A stretch of DNA of 64,000 nucleotides from Hydractinia symbiolongicarpus (Eukaryota > Cnidaria > Hydrozoa > Anthoathecata > Hydractiniidae). Position numbers and translations under genes: made by a program. This document shows, in pieces, positions 48,590-58,556 of this stretch. The stretch's first letter is position 1. Every line of letters starts with the position of its first letter. Below the pieces are notes generated by a model that saw nothing but the letters and a program-made list of their open reading frames with translations, had not been told where the DNA came from and did no database searches. The stretch spans positions 17,337,501 to 17,401,500 of the forward strand of contig NC_079881.1 of the NCBI RefSeq assembly GCF_029227915.1, in the 5' to 3' direction.

Positions 48590-49276
48590 CCGACGATGAT
48601 ACTCTTTTTACCACTTTTGTTCCCATTTCTCCGGGATAATCCATACACCATTTATAAGGAAATTACGGTGATTTTTATTTTACCTCTTGTTTTCAACAGT
48701 CTCTAATAATCCATATCGTAATGTTTCGAATAAAATTTTGTGAGTGAGAGCTTAGTATTTTTTTAATTACGGATGAAAGGAAAGACGCCAGGAATTACGA
48801 CAAATATTCGATAAGCCTTTACAAAAGAGATGTTCTTATTGGACATATGTATGTTACCATTTTAAAAATAAAAGTTGGACTAGTTAGTAGTATCAACAAG
48901 TTTCTGAGGTTATTAAAAATGAACTTGCTAAGAGGAAAAAACGTTTCCTACGGCAAAGTTAAAGTTAAGAAAAAAGTGTACATAGATAATTTCTTATTAC
49001 GAATAAAGAGGCAAGAGAGTTTTCCTTTTGGTTTGAATAAATGCTCCCGCTGGATGTGCGCTATTCCAGCGGGGTGTCTATTAAAGGCAGCGTTTCATGA
49101 AAACAGCAATTATTTAAACCATTAACACATTTTTTGAAAGATTACAGTGATCCTCCATTTATCAGTTTCATCTGCAACCGCCTTATATGCACTATTCTAT
49201 CTAAGATAGTACAAAGATTCTCAATTTAAAACTTTTATTCCAGCTTTCTCGACTGACCCCAAGATTGAACCAGAAT

Positions 49277-49503
49277 ACCGTAATGATCCGAACAAGCGCC
49301 CGGGGTGCTTATTAAATTTTTAGATATTTTGGGCGCTTAATCGAGGGAGGGCTTAAAAACGCTGGGCGTTTTCATCAGGTGGGCGCTTATTCGAGGGGGC
49401 GCTTAGTAAGTGCTGGGTGCTTATTGAACTTTGAGGAAATTACCTGGGCGCTTATTCGAGGGACGCTTAATAAATACTGGGCGCTTATTCGGATCTTTAC
49501 GGT
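49277..49503. mobile_element. MITE with 25-bp TIRs and GGGCGCTTATTCGAGGG repeats
   Basis: Left ACCGTAATGATCCGAACAAG and right CTTATTCGGATCTTTACGGT are inverted copies with 2 mismatches over 25 bp. The inside repeats GGGCGCTTATTCGAGGG and variants about five times. No coding capacity; target duplication unclear. Confidence 0.7.
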
Positions 49504-49903
49504 GTTTAATTTTTATTATGTACAACTGGTTATTTTTTGCTACTTTTTTAATTTCACAATAGGTTTGAAAGTAATGGAAGGTACAACGGGCGTAAAGAAT
49601 CAGACAACGGAGAGGAATACGGATATAGAGAAAAAGGTTGGTTATAATTTTAAATGGTTAGTCATTTTGAGGCTTAATACTAATATAAATGCATAAAATG
49701 TCCAACCAGTTTGTTTTTATTTACATATATGTAAATTACATGACCTTTTTGCTAGTGCTATATAGTTTTTGCCGGCGGCGTTGTCTTATGTTTAAGCATG
49801 TTTTGCCGTGTAAATACAACATGTTTTCTCAGAAAGTTTTCAATAATAATAATTTCAATAATAATTATGTCTAAAAGGCGGGTAATCTCTTTCGTAGAGT
49901 GGG

Positions 49904-51264
49904 ATGAGCAAAGATGGAACAAAGCAAAAGAACCCATCAACGGCAACGGAACTTTTAAAAAATATTTTAGTGTCAAAGAGCAAATTTAGAGAGAGCAAAG
50001 ACAAATTTACCGAGCAAGAGATGACTTTGCAATTAGTTAATGTGACAAAATCAAGCGTCAAAAAAGAAGAATTGGAAAGTAAGAAGATAGTGAATGAGGC
50101 CAAGCAATTGAAAAGAATGTTTAATAAAGTTGAAATACTGGACGGTAGATACATAAAATTCGAAGACAAAGACAAACAATATAAACCCGTTGTGTGTAAA
50201 GAACTTTCTCTACCTATTATTAACTACCTCGATCAGGGACCAGCTTTTGTATCTTGTAAACCTTTACCAAAGGAATTAAGAGATAATACGCAAATTCAAT
50301 TGGATTCGAACTGTAAAGACGCGACTAAAAAGGAAAATGGTTATTGTGAAATATGCGCAGTACATTTCGAAGATCTCGAGATTCATCGATGAACTGAGCA
50401 ACACACGGCATATATATCTGATGGAGCTAATTACGCTAGCTTGGATCGGGTGATCAGTAATGTCAATAAAAGGAATGAAAACGAAGTAACTGAAAATTGT
50501 ACCATTAAAGGAATCAGCATGTTTAACGCAGAATTGATTGTAACTGTCATAAGTTGTGGCTATGTCAAAGGTACTATGGAGGGCAATGAAGACTGTTGGA
50601 GGCACTTGGCATTTGCCAATGGTGGTAGAACTCAGAATGATCTTGATGACACAAAATCATTGGAATTGGTACCTGAAGAGATCATGTCCATGATAGAGAA
50701 GCAAATAAGGCAGATTCTTGGAGAACATTATGAAAACGGTTACATTAGAGATTACATCATAAAGGTTTTACTCCCGGACGCTATTATATGCTTGTTTTCT
50801 ACAGTAATGAAATGGACAAAAGCAAAAACCAAGGAGCACTTCAAAGTATATCTTACGCACATAGATGAGAATAACGATATGACTTTTACAGAAGACGAGA
50901 CTTTCCAACAGCACATCAAACGTGGAATGGTAAATCATCAAAATTTTATTAAAGAATTACACTCAAAACAAAAGGTCACAAATAGACTTTGAAGTCACAA
51001 ATGGAGCAACAGAAGCGACGAAAGTTTCTGATGCTGAAATAGAAAGTGAGAAAGAAGTTTTTCTTCAATCCACAGAAGCCAATGCGACAAATACAAAGGG
51101 ACAACCTAAAAAAAGAAAATCTGGTAGCATCGTTAAGGAATGTCCAGTTTGCAATATTAGTCAAAAATATATTACGCGTCATTTACGTAGAGCGCATAAA
51201 TGGAGCTGGGAAAGTGCAGCTGCAGCTTCGAGTCAATTCGGGTTGAAAAATAGCCAGAAGAAAG
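49904..51264 (+). pseudogene. chimeric gene 5' part: DBF4-like motif M and zinc finger, unknown middle domain, C2H2-like finger (broken)
   Basis: Reading begins at ATG 49904 (MSKDGTKQKNPSTATELLKN). ILDGRYIKFEDKDKQYKPVV resembles DBF4 motif M, which binds Cdc7. GYCEICAVHFEDLEIHR then TEQHTAYISDGANYASLDRV is a DBF4-type C-x2-C...H...H zinc finger, interrupted by TGA at 50390-50392. The frame then continues through an unrecognised domain (LVPEEIMSMIEKQIRQIL, VLLPDAIICLFSTVMKW) to a frameshift near 50975. The next frame ends in a C2H2-like finger CPVCNISQKYITRHLRRAH and FGLKNSQKK, with donor GTGTGT at 51265. DBF4 is the Cdc7 regulatory subunit; only its central and C-terminal motifs are seen, not the BRCT-like motif N. 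No function can be expected from this copy. Confidence 0.65.
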
Positions 51265-52009
51265 GTGTGTTTGTTTGTTATATCATTGAAACCTATTCGG
51301 TCCCGGGAGGGCAGGGGCGGATTCCGCCTCAGACTGTTTTCCTTTAATAACTTCCTTATGCCATGTTGTATGGCTATGAAACTTACTGAGATTCAATAAT
51401 TATCTATTAGGCACGCAAATGCCAAATGTTTTGATCCCACACCTCTAGGAGGCTTAGATATTGGCTATTACTCGAAACTACTCCTAAAAATCTCTATCAA
51501 ATCTAATAACTTTTTTTAGGATTATCTTTAGAGCATGAAAAACTTACATCACCACTTCGTTTCCTTAAGTACAATAATTATTCCGATTTCCAAATTTTGT
51601 CGTATTTTACCCAAAAACCAGGTTTTTTCCAATTTTCGGGTAAAATCCGACAAAATTTGGAAATCGGAATAACTTGTTAGGCGAATTATTTTAAAACCGA
51701 AATATATGTTAAATAAATTTTATTTGGCTTTCAGATAGTGGTATTTTAAATAAATTTCCAGCTTTCGGTAATGTCACAGAAAAACTGCTGACATTTCTGT
51801 TTTCTTCGTAATATAAATGTGCCAATTTTTATTTCATTGGGACAAGCCTCTAAAATGTTAGTTTCAAAGCAGGGATAAAACGCAGTCAGACTATTCTTAG
51901 GACAAGTTGCGACTTTCTTGGCAAATTAATTGTGCACAAAAATAAATTCCTCATTTCTACAAGCATATGTGAATAACCGTATATATTTTCGTCTTTTCTT
52001 TCATTAAAG
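51265..52009 (+). other. intron of the chimeric recombinase gene
   Basis: Starts GTGTGT and ends TTCATTAAAG. The flanking frames join as K/E (AAA G, AG). It shows that this gene was not a processed retrocopy. It carries the GGAGGGCAGGGGCGGATTCC motif at about 51306-51325 and a 35-bp inverted repeat. Confidence 0.65.
51578..51672. repeat. 35-bp inverted repeat, one mismatch, 25-nt loop
   Basis: Left arm 51578-51612 begins TTATTCCGATTTCCAAATTT; right arm 51638-51672 ends AAATTTGGAAATCGGAATAA. One internal mismatch. A small foldback element within an intron. Confidence 0.9.
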
Positions 52010-53871
52010 AGTTGGACAAGAAGAGTAGCAACTACCATTACAGTCGAATGTGTCCATTCCCGAACTGCTTTCTCGTAAGATCAAACTTGCCTGATCACCT
52101 AGCAAGGTTTCACAAAATAGAGAAAGTACCCAAATTTTACGAAATGCTTAAAATAGCGCCAAAATTCGAAAAATCGTATCTGCCAAAGGACTTTTCGCAG
52201 TCTCCCAAAAAATCGTTCCAAGACATCCTCGTCAAGAAAGCAGAGGCCGCAAGTAGTAATGATAACGCCGATATATTGCAAAACAGGAAACGCAGGTTTG
52301 ATTACTCATCGAGACCAAATTCATTAGAGAGCAATGTGGTACCCAAAGAGACCAAAAAAACAGTCTTTGTACACGGCGACGATCAAGAGAAGTTGAAGAA
52401 AGAAAGAAGAGAAAGAAGAAAGAAAGAAGTGGTGATGATGATTGTTGCGACCAAGCTCTTGGTAAGAACGTGGAAAAGCTTGTAGAACGGTTTAGGGAGT
52501 ATATGGTTGGTCCTGATCGCAAAAGAGATGAAGCTTCAATGTACGTAATCGCTGGAGATATTCGACGTATTTTTCGGGCTATAAATGTTAAAGATGACGT
52601 GAGTATAGTTTTTAAAAATGGTGGTAACGACTTTAGAGAAAAGTATTTGAACCAATACTGCAAGCAAAAAAAACGAAGCAAACAAGCGTGAAGAAATACC
52701 TCTACTCTTTAATTGATTTATGCGAATTCTTAATCGCAGAAGATGTTGCCCTACCAAACGTTTCCAGCCACGACATTACAACAATGATTGGTAAACTCAA
52801 ACAATGGAGAAAGAACTTTAGAAAGGAGGAGAAGCTAGCGCGATTTGAAAGAATGTCTGAAGATCAGGAAATGTTTGTCACTAAAGATCAAGTACTGAAA
52901 TACACAAACAGTAATTAGGCTCGAAAAGCCACGGAAATTATTCAAAAGTTAGCACAGTATGGTGTTTACCCCATTAGTCAAACTGATTATTGTATGGTGA
53001 GAGATCATATTTACTTTACAATACACTTTACATTGGCACAGCGATCAGGTGTTACTGCCAACATGACCATGAATGAATTCCTGAATGCAAAGAACAAAGA
53101 CGGAGTGTGGATTATCGATGTATGGAACCATAAAATAGTCGATACTTATGGACCAGCTAAAGTCATATTATCTGAAGATAATTTTAATAGTCTAAAAACA
53201 TACATCGATTTTGCCAGGATTCAAACTAATCCAAAGTGCACCGAAGTGTTCCTAAGCTGGTCTGGAAGAAAAGTAAAATCGGGCGAAATAAGTAAAAGAC
53301 TCCATTTGTTATGGGAGCGAGTAGGAAACTTTGAAAACAAGATAATACGGAAAAATCTCTCGTCGAACATTGTCAGAAAGTCTGCAAGCACAGGCCTGAG
53401 AGAGTCAAAAAGCGCACATATCGACGATGCTGCAAACTTAATGTACCATAGTATAAAAACCGCTGACCAGCATTATTATTTGCGGAACATAGAAAAGTCT
53501 TTGTTGATTGGAACAAGTTCGATAACGAATTTGTTTCATGGAACAGATGACATCAATAAAACGCCAACGAAGAAAAAGACTTGGACCGAAAAAGAGTGCG
53601 AAGTATTAAAACATACTTTGATGAAAAAAATGAGATCAGTCTAAGTGAGGTGAAAAAAAAGAGCGACTCCCTGTCGTCACTGAATGCTTCTCCCAGACAA
53701 ATGTATGACAAGCTTCGTCGTATGAGTAAACCTGCATTTTCTCCCATAAAGCGACGAAGTTTATTTTCCAATGAAGATATAAAAAAATTAAAGCATTATG
53801 GAGCTAAATTAATTGAAGGAGGTGCATTAACAGAGGAGAGAGTAAGGGATTGTCTGAGAGAATGTAATTTG
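52010..53871 (+). pseudogene. chimeric gene 3' part: Crypton-like tyrosine recombinase (broken)
   Basis: Second exon. Begins with a finger MCPFPNCFLVRSNLPDHLAR-FH, then a charged linker. A frameshift near 52430 in a GAA-rich run leads to VEKLVERFREYMVGPDRKRD and IAGDIRRIF. A second frameshift near 52685 leads to KKYLYSLIDLCEFLIAEDVA. A TAG lies at 52916-52918. The recombinase core follows (52994-53510). It keeps the catalytic set of tyrosine recombinases: Arg in LAQRSGV (53042), Lys in VWNHKIVDTYGP, Arg in NIVRKSAS, His in LMYHSIKTADQHY (53447) and the Tyr nine residues later (53474). A third frameshift near 53610 leads to a C-terminal basic region ending ECNL at the Copia target site. Crypton DNA transposons and genes derived from them have this core (family knowledge). 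At least five lesions make it inactive. Confidence 0.75.
53867..53871. repeat. Copia target-site duplication, left copy (ATTTG)
   Basis: ATTTG directly before the LTR; the same five bases follow the other LTR at 58480-58484. Five bases is the usual duplication for Copia integrases. Confidence 0.95.
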
Positions 53872-54149
53872 TGTTGAAATGTAAACTTTATATATTTGCA
53901 GAGTTGCTTCGACTGCTCCAATAACTTTATGACTCTATGACTCTAAAATTTACAAGACGTTCTCCTATTTATATATTAAAGATAAGATACTTTAGAATGT
54001 TCTAGTATATTCCAGATGTTCTATATTTACTATTAGTAGTTTCTAGTATAGTTATCTTATTTCTGGAATATTCTCCAATGTCCCTTATATTTCTAGATAG
54101 TACACAAGGTTCTAGAATGTTCTTGCGGCAAGAGTGCCTATTTTCAACA
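53872..54149 (-). repeat. 3' LTR of the Copia element
   Basis: 278 bp, begins TGTTGAAAT and ends TTTTCAACA on the plus strand. Read base by base, it is identical to 58202-58479. Confidence 0.96.
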
Positions 54150-54162
54150 CTCCTCCTCACTC
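54150..54162 (-). other. polypurine tract of the Copia element
   Basis: On the minus strand GAGTGAGGAGGAG ends exactly at the 3' LTR. It overlaps the stop codon of the polyprotein. It would prime plus-strand DNA synthesis. Confidence 0.8.
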
Positions 54163-57100
54163 GCAGTCCGTAAGGTTCTTCAATCCGATCATCGTTCGCA
54201 ACTTATCAAACTGTACTCGTCCGATTCCTTTCGTCATTATATCTGCGATCATATCTCCACTTTGACAGTACTTCAATTGGATTTGGTTTGATTTAACTTG
54301 CTCTCTTACGTAATGATATTTCATATCGATGTGTTTGGCTCGTCCGTGAAATTGAGGATTCTTTGTCATTGCGATGGCTGATTGATTATCTTCATTGATG
54401 ATTGTTGCGTTTGGCTGCTTTTCTCCCATGTCTGCTAAAAGTCGTCGTAGCCAAATCGATTCCTGTGAGGCATTTGATAATGCAATATATTCGGCTTCTG
54501 CAGTTGACAAAGCTACACATGTTTGTTTCTTGCTGTTCCAGCTGATTGCTGCTCCGCTCATCATGAATACGTATCCAGAAGTTGATTTACGATCATTCAA
54601 ATCTCCAGCCCAATCTGCGTCAGAAAATCCTTCTATTGTTGAATTCTTTTCGTACAAAAGACCATAATCAATTGTTCCATTGAGATACCTCATGATCCTC
54701 TTAACGGCAATCCAGTGTTGTTGTGACGGTTCTGATGAAAATCTGGCAACATTGCTCACAGCATAAGCGATATCTGGTCGTGTTCTCGTAGAAAGGTAAA
54801 GTAACTGTCCAACTACTGATTGATACATCTCTGGATCAACGAGTTTATCTGTTTCATTTGATTTGATGAGTTTGCTTCCAATCTCTACAGGTGTTGCCAC
54901 AGGTTTGGAATTCTCCATTGAAAACTTCTTGAGTAGATTTCTTGTGTAACTTGGTTGTCCAATCCAAATTCTTCCTGCACTAAAATATTCTATCTTGACT
55001 CCTAGAAAATGGTTCATCTTCCCCATGTCTCTGATGTCGAATCTATCTCCAATCATCTTGATAAATTCATCAATACGTTTTTGATTGTTTCCGGCCAGTA
55101 TGATATCATCAACATATACAGCGATTATGAATGTTTCTTCATCTGTTTCAAGCGTGTATATACAAGGATCGTTGTTTGATTGTTTGAAGCCCATACTCTT
55201 TAGATGTTTGTCAAGTGCTTCGTTCCAACATCTAGATGATTGCTTCAATCCATAGATACTTTTCTTGAGTTTACAAACCAAGTGTTCCTTTCCTAGAATT
55301 TCAAATCCCTCTGGTTGTTTCATATATATGGTTTCGTTAAGTTCACCGTTCAAAAATGCAGTTCCAACGTCGAGTTGATGCAGGAGAAGTTCTTTCTTGA
55401 CTGCCAATCCAATCAACGTTCGTATTGATTCGAATCTAACTACCGGAGAAGTTGTTTCGTCATAATCTTCTCCATATCTTTGATTGTATCCTTGTGCAAC
55501 CAATCTTGCTTTGTATCGTTCCACATTCCCATCAGAGTCTTGTTTCTTTTTGTATACCCATTTGCTGCCAACAACTTTTCTGTTTGGAGGTAATTCAGTC
55601 AACTCCCATACTTCGTTTTTGTGTAGAGAATCCAATTCGGCTTCCATTGCTTGCATCCACTTGTCTGCATCATGTCCTTTGATTGCTTTAGAAAATGTAT
55701 TTGGATCTTCTTCTTGAGTGATGTATACCCATTCTCCGTAACGATCAGGAGGCCGTCGTTCTCTTACTTGTCGCTCTTGCTCCTCCTGTATTTGATTATC
55801 TGTGTTTTCTTCACGAGGTTGTAATTCGATCTCTACTTTTGGTTCGTGTATGTCACGGTCGTCTTTCAATTCACCACAGATTTCATTGAATGTCACATTT
55901 CGGCTGTAAAAGACTCTCTTCTTGTCGTTGTCATATAGACGATATCCCTTGATTCCATCACCGTATCCAAGAAATACACTCTTCTTGGTTTTTGAATCAA
56001 GTTTCTTTCTTTCATCTTTTGGTACGTGAGCATACGCATCACATCCGAAAATTCGTAGATTTTTGACATTTGGTTTCTTTCCAGTTAATACTTCAAAGGG
56101 TGTCTTCCCTTTAACTGCTGTCGTTGGACATCGGTTACGAAGGTACGTTGCTGTAGCCAAGGCTTCGGCCCAAAATCGTTTTGGTAACTTTGAATCTGCT
56201 AACATTGATCTTACAGATTCCATGAGTGTTCTGTTCATCCTCTCTGCAACTCCATTTTGTTGCGGTGTTTTCGGAATTGTCAACTCATGATGAATACCTT
56301 CTTTCTTCAAATAGTCTTCGAACTCTTTGGATGTATATTCTCCACCATTGTCAGTTCTAAACGTTTTTATCTGAATTCCAGTCGATTTTTCCACAGTTGC
56401 TTTCCATTCTTTAAAATTCTCAAACACTTCACTTTTGTGTTTCATGACATATACCCATACGTATCTTGATTTATCGTCAATGAATGTAACAAAATATTCT
56501 GCACCACTAAGTGATTTTGTTTCTATCTTTCCACAAACGTCGCTATGGATTATACCAAGGAGATTTTTCGATCGATCTCCTCCTGTCTTCGGAAACGGTA
56601 TTTTGCTTTGTTTCCCATCAATGCACGGTTCACAAAATGTCGGTTTCTTTGTTGCATCATAATCAAACCCTTTAACAAGTTTGTCCCTTGCCAATCGTTT
56701 AAGATTCTGCACACCGAGATGACCGTATCTTCTATGCCAAATTTCTTCCTTTGTTGTAGCGTTATTATCACATTTCATAACTGTGTGATTCTTCTTATTT
56801 CTCAATCCATTACAGTTGAGATGGTAAAGGTTGCCATGCTTTGTTGCTGTACCAATGATTCCGTGTTTCGCATCCACGATGTCACATTTGAAATCTTCAA
56901 ACTGAAACTTCTTTCCATTTGTTGCAGCTTTTGATACACTAAGTAAATTGTACGAAAGTTGTGGTACAAATAAGACATCAGATAACTTGCATACAACGTT
57001 TCTGTTTTCTGAAATGTTCATTTCCAAGGTTACTGTTCCTTTTCCAATTGCTTGTACTGAATATCCATCACCGACAGTGATATCTTGTGGTATTTCAAGT

Positions 57101-58029
57101 GACGAAATTTCTTCGAACAATTCCTCTTCGTTACACATGTGACATGTTGCGCCTGAATCAACTATCCAGTTACTTTTTCCTTTGACTGCCAAAGCATTTT
57201 CAGCAACTAAACTGATGATTTCTTCGTCATCATCTTCTTCTTCTTCAGCCGTACACACATTTTGCGGCTTCATTCGATTTTTACCGTACGTCGAAGGAGT
57301 CTGTCTCTCGAACTTCTTCGTTAATTCTTTGCAATATCGTTTCACATGACCAATCTTTCCACAGTGATAACATCTGGGTCCCTTTCTTGGCTTTCCATGA
57401 TTCGATGTCATTGCTTTGACATTCGTTTCCAAAGTGTCCTTATCTTTCCGCTTGCTTTCCTCGTGTAACAATCGTTCAGTTACGACTTCAAGCTTCGGTA
57501 CTTCAGCACTAGCCTCCAGAGCTGTAACTAGCATATCATACGAGTCTGGTAAGCTTGCTAACAAATGAACAACTTTACTTTTATCATCCAACGGGTCTCC
57601 AATAATTGCAAGTTCATCGAAAATTTCTGTCAAAGCTTTAACGTGCTTTTGAACAGATTGCTCATCTTTCAACTTCAAGTCATACAACTTCCTGCGTAGT
57701 GTCAATTTATTACTCCATGTCTTCTTTTGGAACTGGTCTGCCAACTTCTTCCAAACCTCAGTAGGATCTTCTGGATCTGGTCCAAGCAGGTATAACAGCG
57801 TTGGTTCCACCGACAAAACAATCGTTGCTAACGCACGATCTCTACGCAAATTAAATTTCGGAATTTCTCTCTCTTCAGTTGGAGCATTTTCTCTTCCATC
57901 AACAATTCCCCAAAGTCCATCTTTGATTAACGCCATTCTACACTGTACCTTCCAGGTAGCATAGTTTGTTCCATTCAATGGTTTTATCAATACTTTGGTG
58001 CTTTCCATCGCCATTTGTTCCGTATTCAA
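54157..58029 (-). CDS. Copia gag-pol polyprotein, 1290 residues
   Basis: Single frame from ATG 58029. Gag (UBN2-type) about residues 10-200. Zinc knuckle CYHCGKIGHVKRYC at 220-233. Aspartic protease WIVDSGATCHMC with catalytic Asp near 291. Integrase zinc-binding HH-CC about 432-469, then the DDE core with IHSDVCG, RTDNGGEY and QQNGVAERMNR (acid residues near 497, 560 and 595). Reverse transcriptase about 800-1040 with AVYVDDIILAG (YVDD at 972-975). RNase H about 1130-1240 (FSDADWAGD, STAEAEYIAL). Integrase before RT is the Copia (Ty1) order. No stop or frameshift. Length is usual for one-frame Copia elements. Confidence 0.97.
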   Translation of the reverse strand: MNTEQMAMESTKVLIKPLNGTNYATWKVQCRMALIKDGLWGIVDGRENAPTEEREIPKFNLRRDRALATIVLSVEPTLLYLLGPDPEDPTEVWKKLADQFQKKTWSNKLTLRRKLYDLKLKDEQSVQKHVKALTEIFDELAIIGDPLDDKSKVVHLLASLPDSYDMLVTALEASAEVPKLEVVTERLLHEESKRKDKDTLETNVKAMTSNHGKPRKGPRCYHCGKIGHVKRYCKELTKKFERQTPSTYGKNRMKPQNVCTAEEEEDDDEEIISLVAENALAVKGKSNWIVDSGATCHMCNEEELFEEISSLEIPQDITVGDGYSVQAIGKGTVTLEMNISENRNVVCKLSDVLFVPQLSYNLLSVSKAATNGKKFQFEDFKCDIVDAKHGIIGTATKHGNLYHLNCNGLRNKKNHTVMKCDNNATTKEEIWHRRYGHLGVQNLKRLARDKLVKGFDYDATKKPTFCEPCIDGKQSKIPFPKTGGDRSKNLLGIIHSDVCGKIETKSLSGAEYFVTFIDDKSRYVWVYVMKHKSEVFENFKEWKATVEKSTGIQIKTFRTDNGGEYTSKEFEDYLKKEGIHHELTIPKTPQQNGVAERMNRTLMESVRSMLADSKLPKRFWAEALATATYLRNRCPTTAVKGKTPFEVLTGKKPNVKNLRIFGCDAYAHVPKDERKKLDSKTKKSVFLGYGDGIKGYRLYDNDKKRVFYSRNVTFNEICGELKDDRDIHEPKVEIELQPREENTDNQIQEEQERQVRERRPPDRYGEWVYITQEEDPNTFSKAIKGHDADKWMQAMEAELDSLHKNEVWELTELPPNRKVVGSKWVYKKKQDSDGNVERYKARLVAQGYNQRYGEDYDETTSPVVRFESIRTLIGLAVKKELLLHQLDVGTAFLNGELNETIYMKQPEGFEILGKEHLVCKLKKSIYGLKQSSRCWNEALDKHLKSMGFKQSNNDPCIYTLETDEETFIIAVYVDDIILAGNNQKRIDEFIKMIGDRFDIRDMGKMNHFLGVKIEYFSAGRIWIGQPSYTRNLLKKFSMENSKPVATPVEIGSKLIKSNETDKLVDPEMYQSVVGQLLYLSTRTRPDIAYAVSNVARFSSEPSQQHWIAVKRIMRYLNGTIDYGLLYEKNSTIEGFSDADWAGDLNDRKSTSGYVFMMSGAAISWNSKKQTCVALSTAEAEYIALSNASQESIWLRRLLADMGEKQPNATIINEDNQSAIAMTKNPQFHGRAKHIDMKYHYVREQVKSNQIQLKYCQSGDMIADIMTKGIGRVQFDKLRTMIGLKNLTDCE

Positions 58030-58187
58030 CTAATCCGGATAATCCGTTTCAGGTTTCCACAATACGATTTTTCGTGCGAACTTTACACCAATCGAAACCA
58101 AAATCAAAACAAACTCGTCGGACACACAAGATGGCTTCTTCTTCTTGAATATTATTTCTGTAAATATTCAATCTTCTTGGGCATAGA

Positions 58188-58201
58188 CTGGGCCCATAAC
58201 C
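58188..58201 (-). other. primer binding site: half initiator-Met tRNA type
   Basis: Next to the 5' LTR the minus strand reads GGTTATGGGCCCAG. This is complementary to CTGGGCCCATAACC, the anticodon stem-loop of initiator tRNA-Met. Drosophila copia uses the same internal site with a tRNA fragment cut in the anticodon loop. Confidence 0.85.
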
Positions 58202-58479
58202 TGTTGAAATGTAAACTTTATATATTTGCAGAGTTGCTTCGACTGCTCCAATAACTTTATGACTCTATGACTCTAAAATTTACAAGACGTTCTCCTATTT
58301 ATATATTAAAGATAAGATACTTTAGAATGTTCTAGTATATTCCAGATGTTCTATATTTACTATTAGTAGTTTCTAGTATAGTTATCTTATTTCTGGAATA
58401 TTCTCCAATGTCCCTTATATTTCTAGATAGTACACAAGGTTCTAGAATGTTCTTGCGGCAAGAGTGCCTATTTTCAACA
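58202..58479 (-). repeat. 5' LTR of the Copia element
   Basis: 278 bp, identical to the other LTR. It should contain the promoter for the minus-strand genomic RNA. I did not locate a specific TATA box. Confidence 0.96.
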
Positions 58480-58484
58480 ATTTG
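58480..58484. repeat. Copia target-site duplication, right copy (ATTTG)
   Basis: ATTTG directly after the LTR, matching 53867-53871. Confidence 0.95.
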
Positions 58485-58556
58485 ATGGAAAACTTTAGTT
58501 TTACTCAAATTCGAACACGAATCATGTATGAGCGCAAGAAAAGGCTAGTAAAATAA
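58485..58556 (+). pseudogene. last 23 codons of the recombinase-like gene, displaced by Copia
   Basis: The frame that stops inside the Copia LTR at 53871 continues in phase here (counting ATTTG once): MENFSFTQIRTRIMYERKKR then LVK and TAA at 58554-58556. The coding region was therefore split by the insertion. Confidence 0.75.

Larger units (their letters stand above)
53872..58479 (-). mobile_element. intact Ty1/Copia LTR retrotransposon, 4608 bp
   Basis: Two identical 278-bp LTRs (TG...CA ends) enclose a single 1290-codon gag-pol frame on the minus strand. A primer site lies next to the 5' LTR, a purine tract next to the 3' LTR, and a 5-bp target duplication is present. Identical LTRs and an unbroken frame mean a very recent, possibly mobile copy. 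It sits in the last coding part of the recombinase-like gene, in opposite orientation. Confidence 0.97.

Noticed and set aside
49867-49989. Alternative start with a frame beginning MSKRRVISFVEWDEQRW
   Set aside because: It overlaps the DBF4-like frame by one base shift and stops after 40 codons. The frame from ATG 49904 continues into family-like sequence.
52450-52475. GTAAGAACG as a splice donor at about 52461 explaining the frame change
   Set aside because: Coding likeness (VEKLVERFREYM) continues straight through it in one frame, so a frameshift upstream in the GAA-rich run explains the data better.
55452-57142. Several plus-strand open frames of 64-129 codons within the Copia body
   Set aside because: They are antisense shadows of the intact gag-pol frame.
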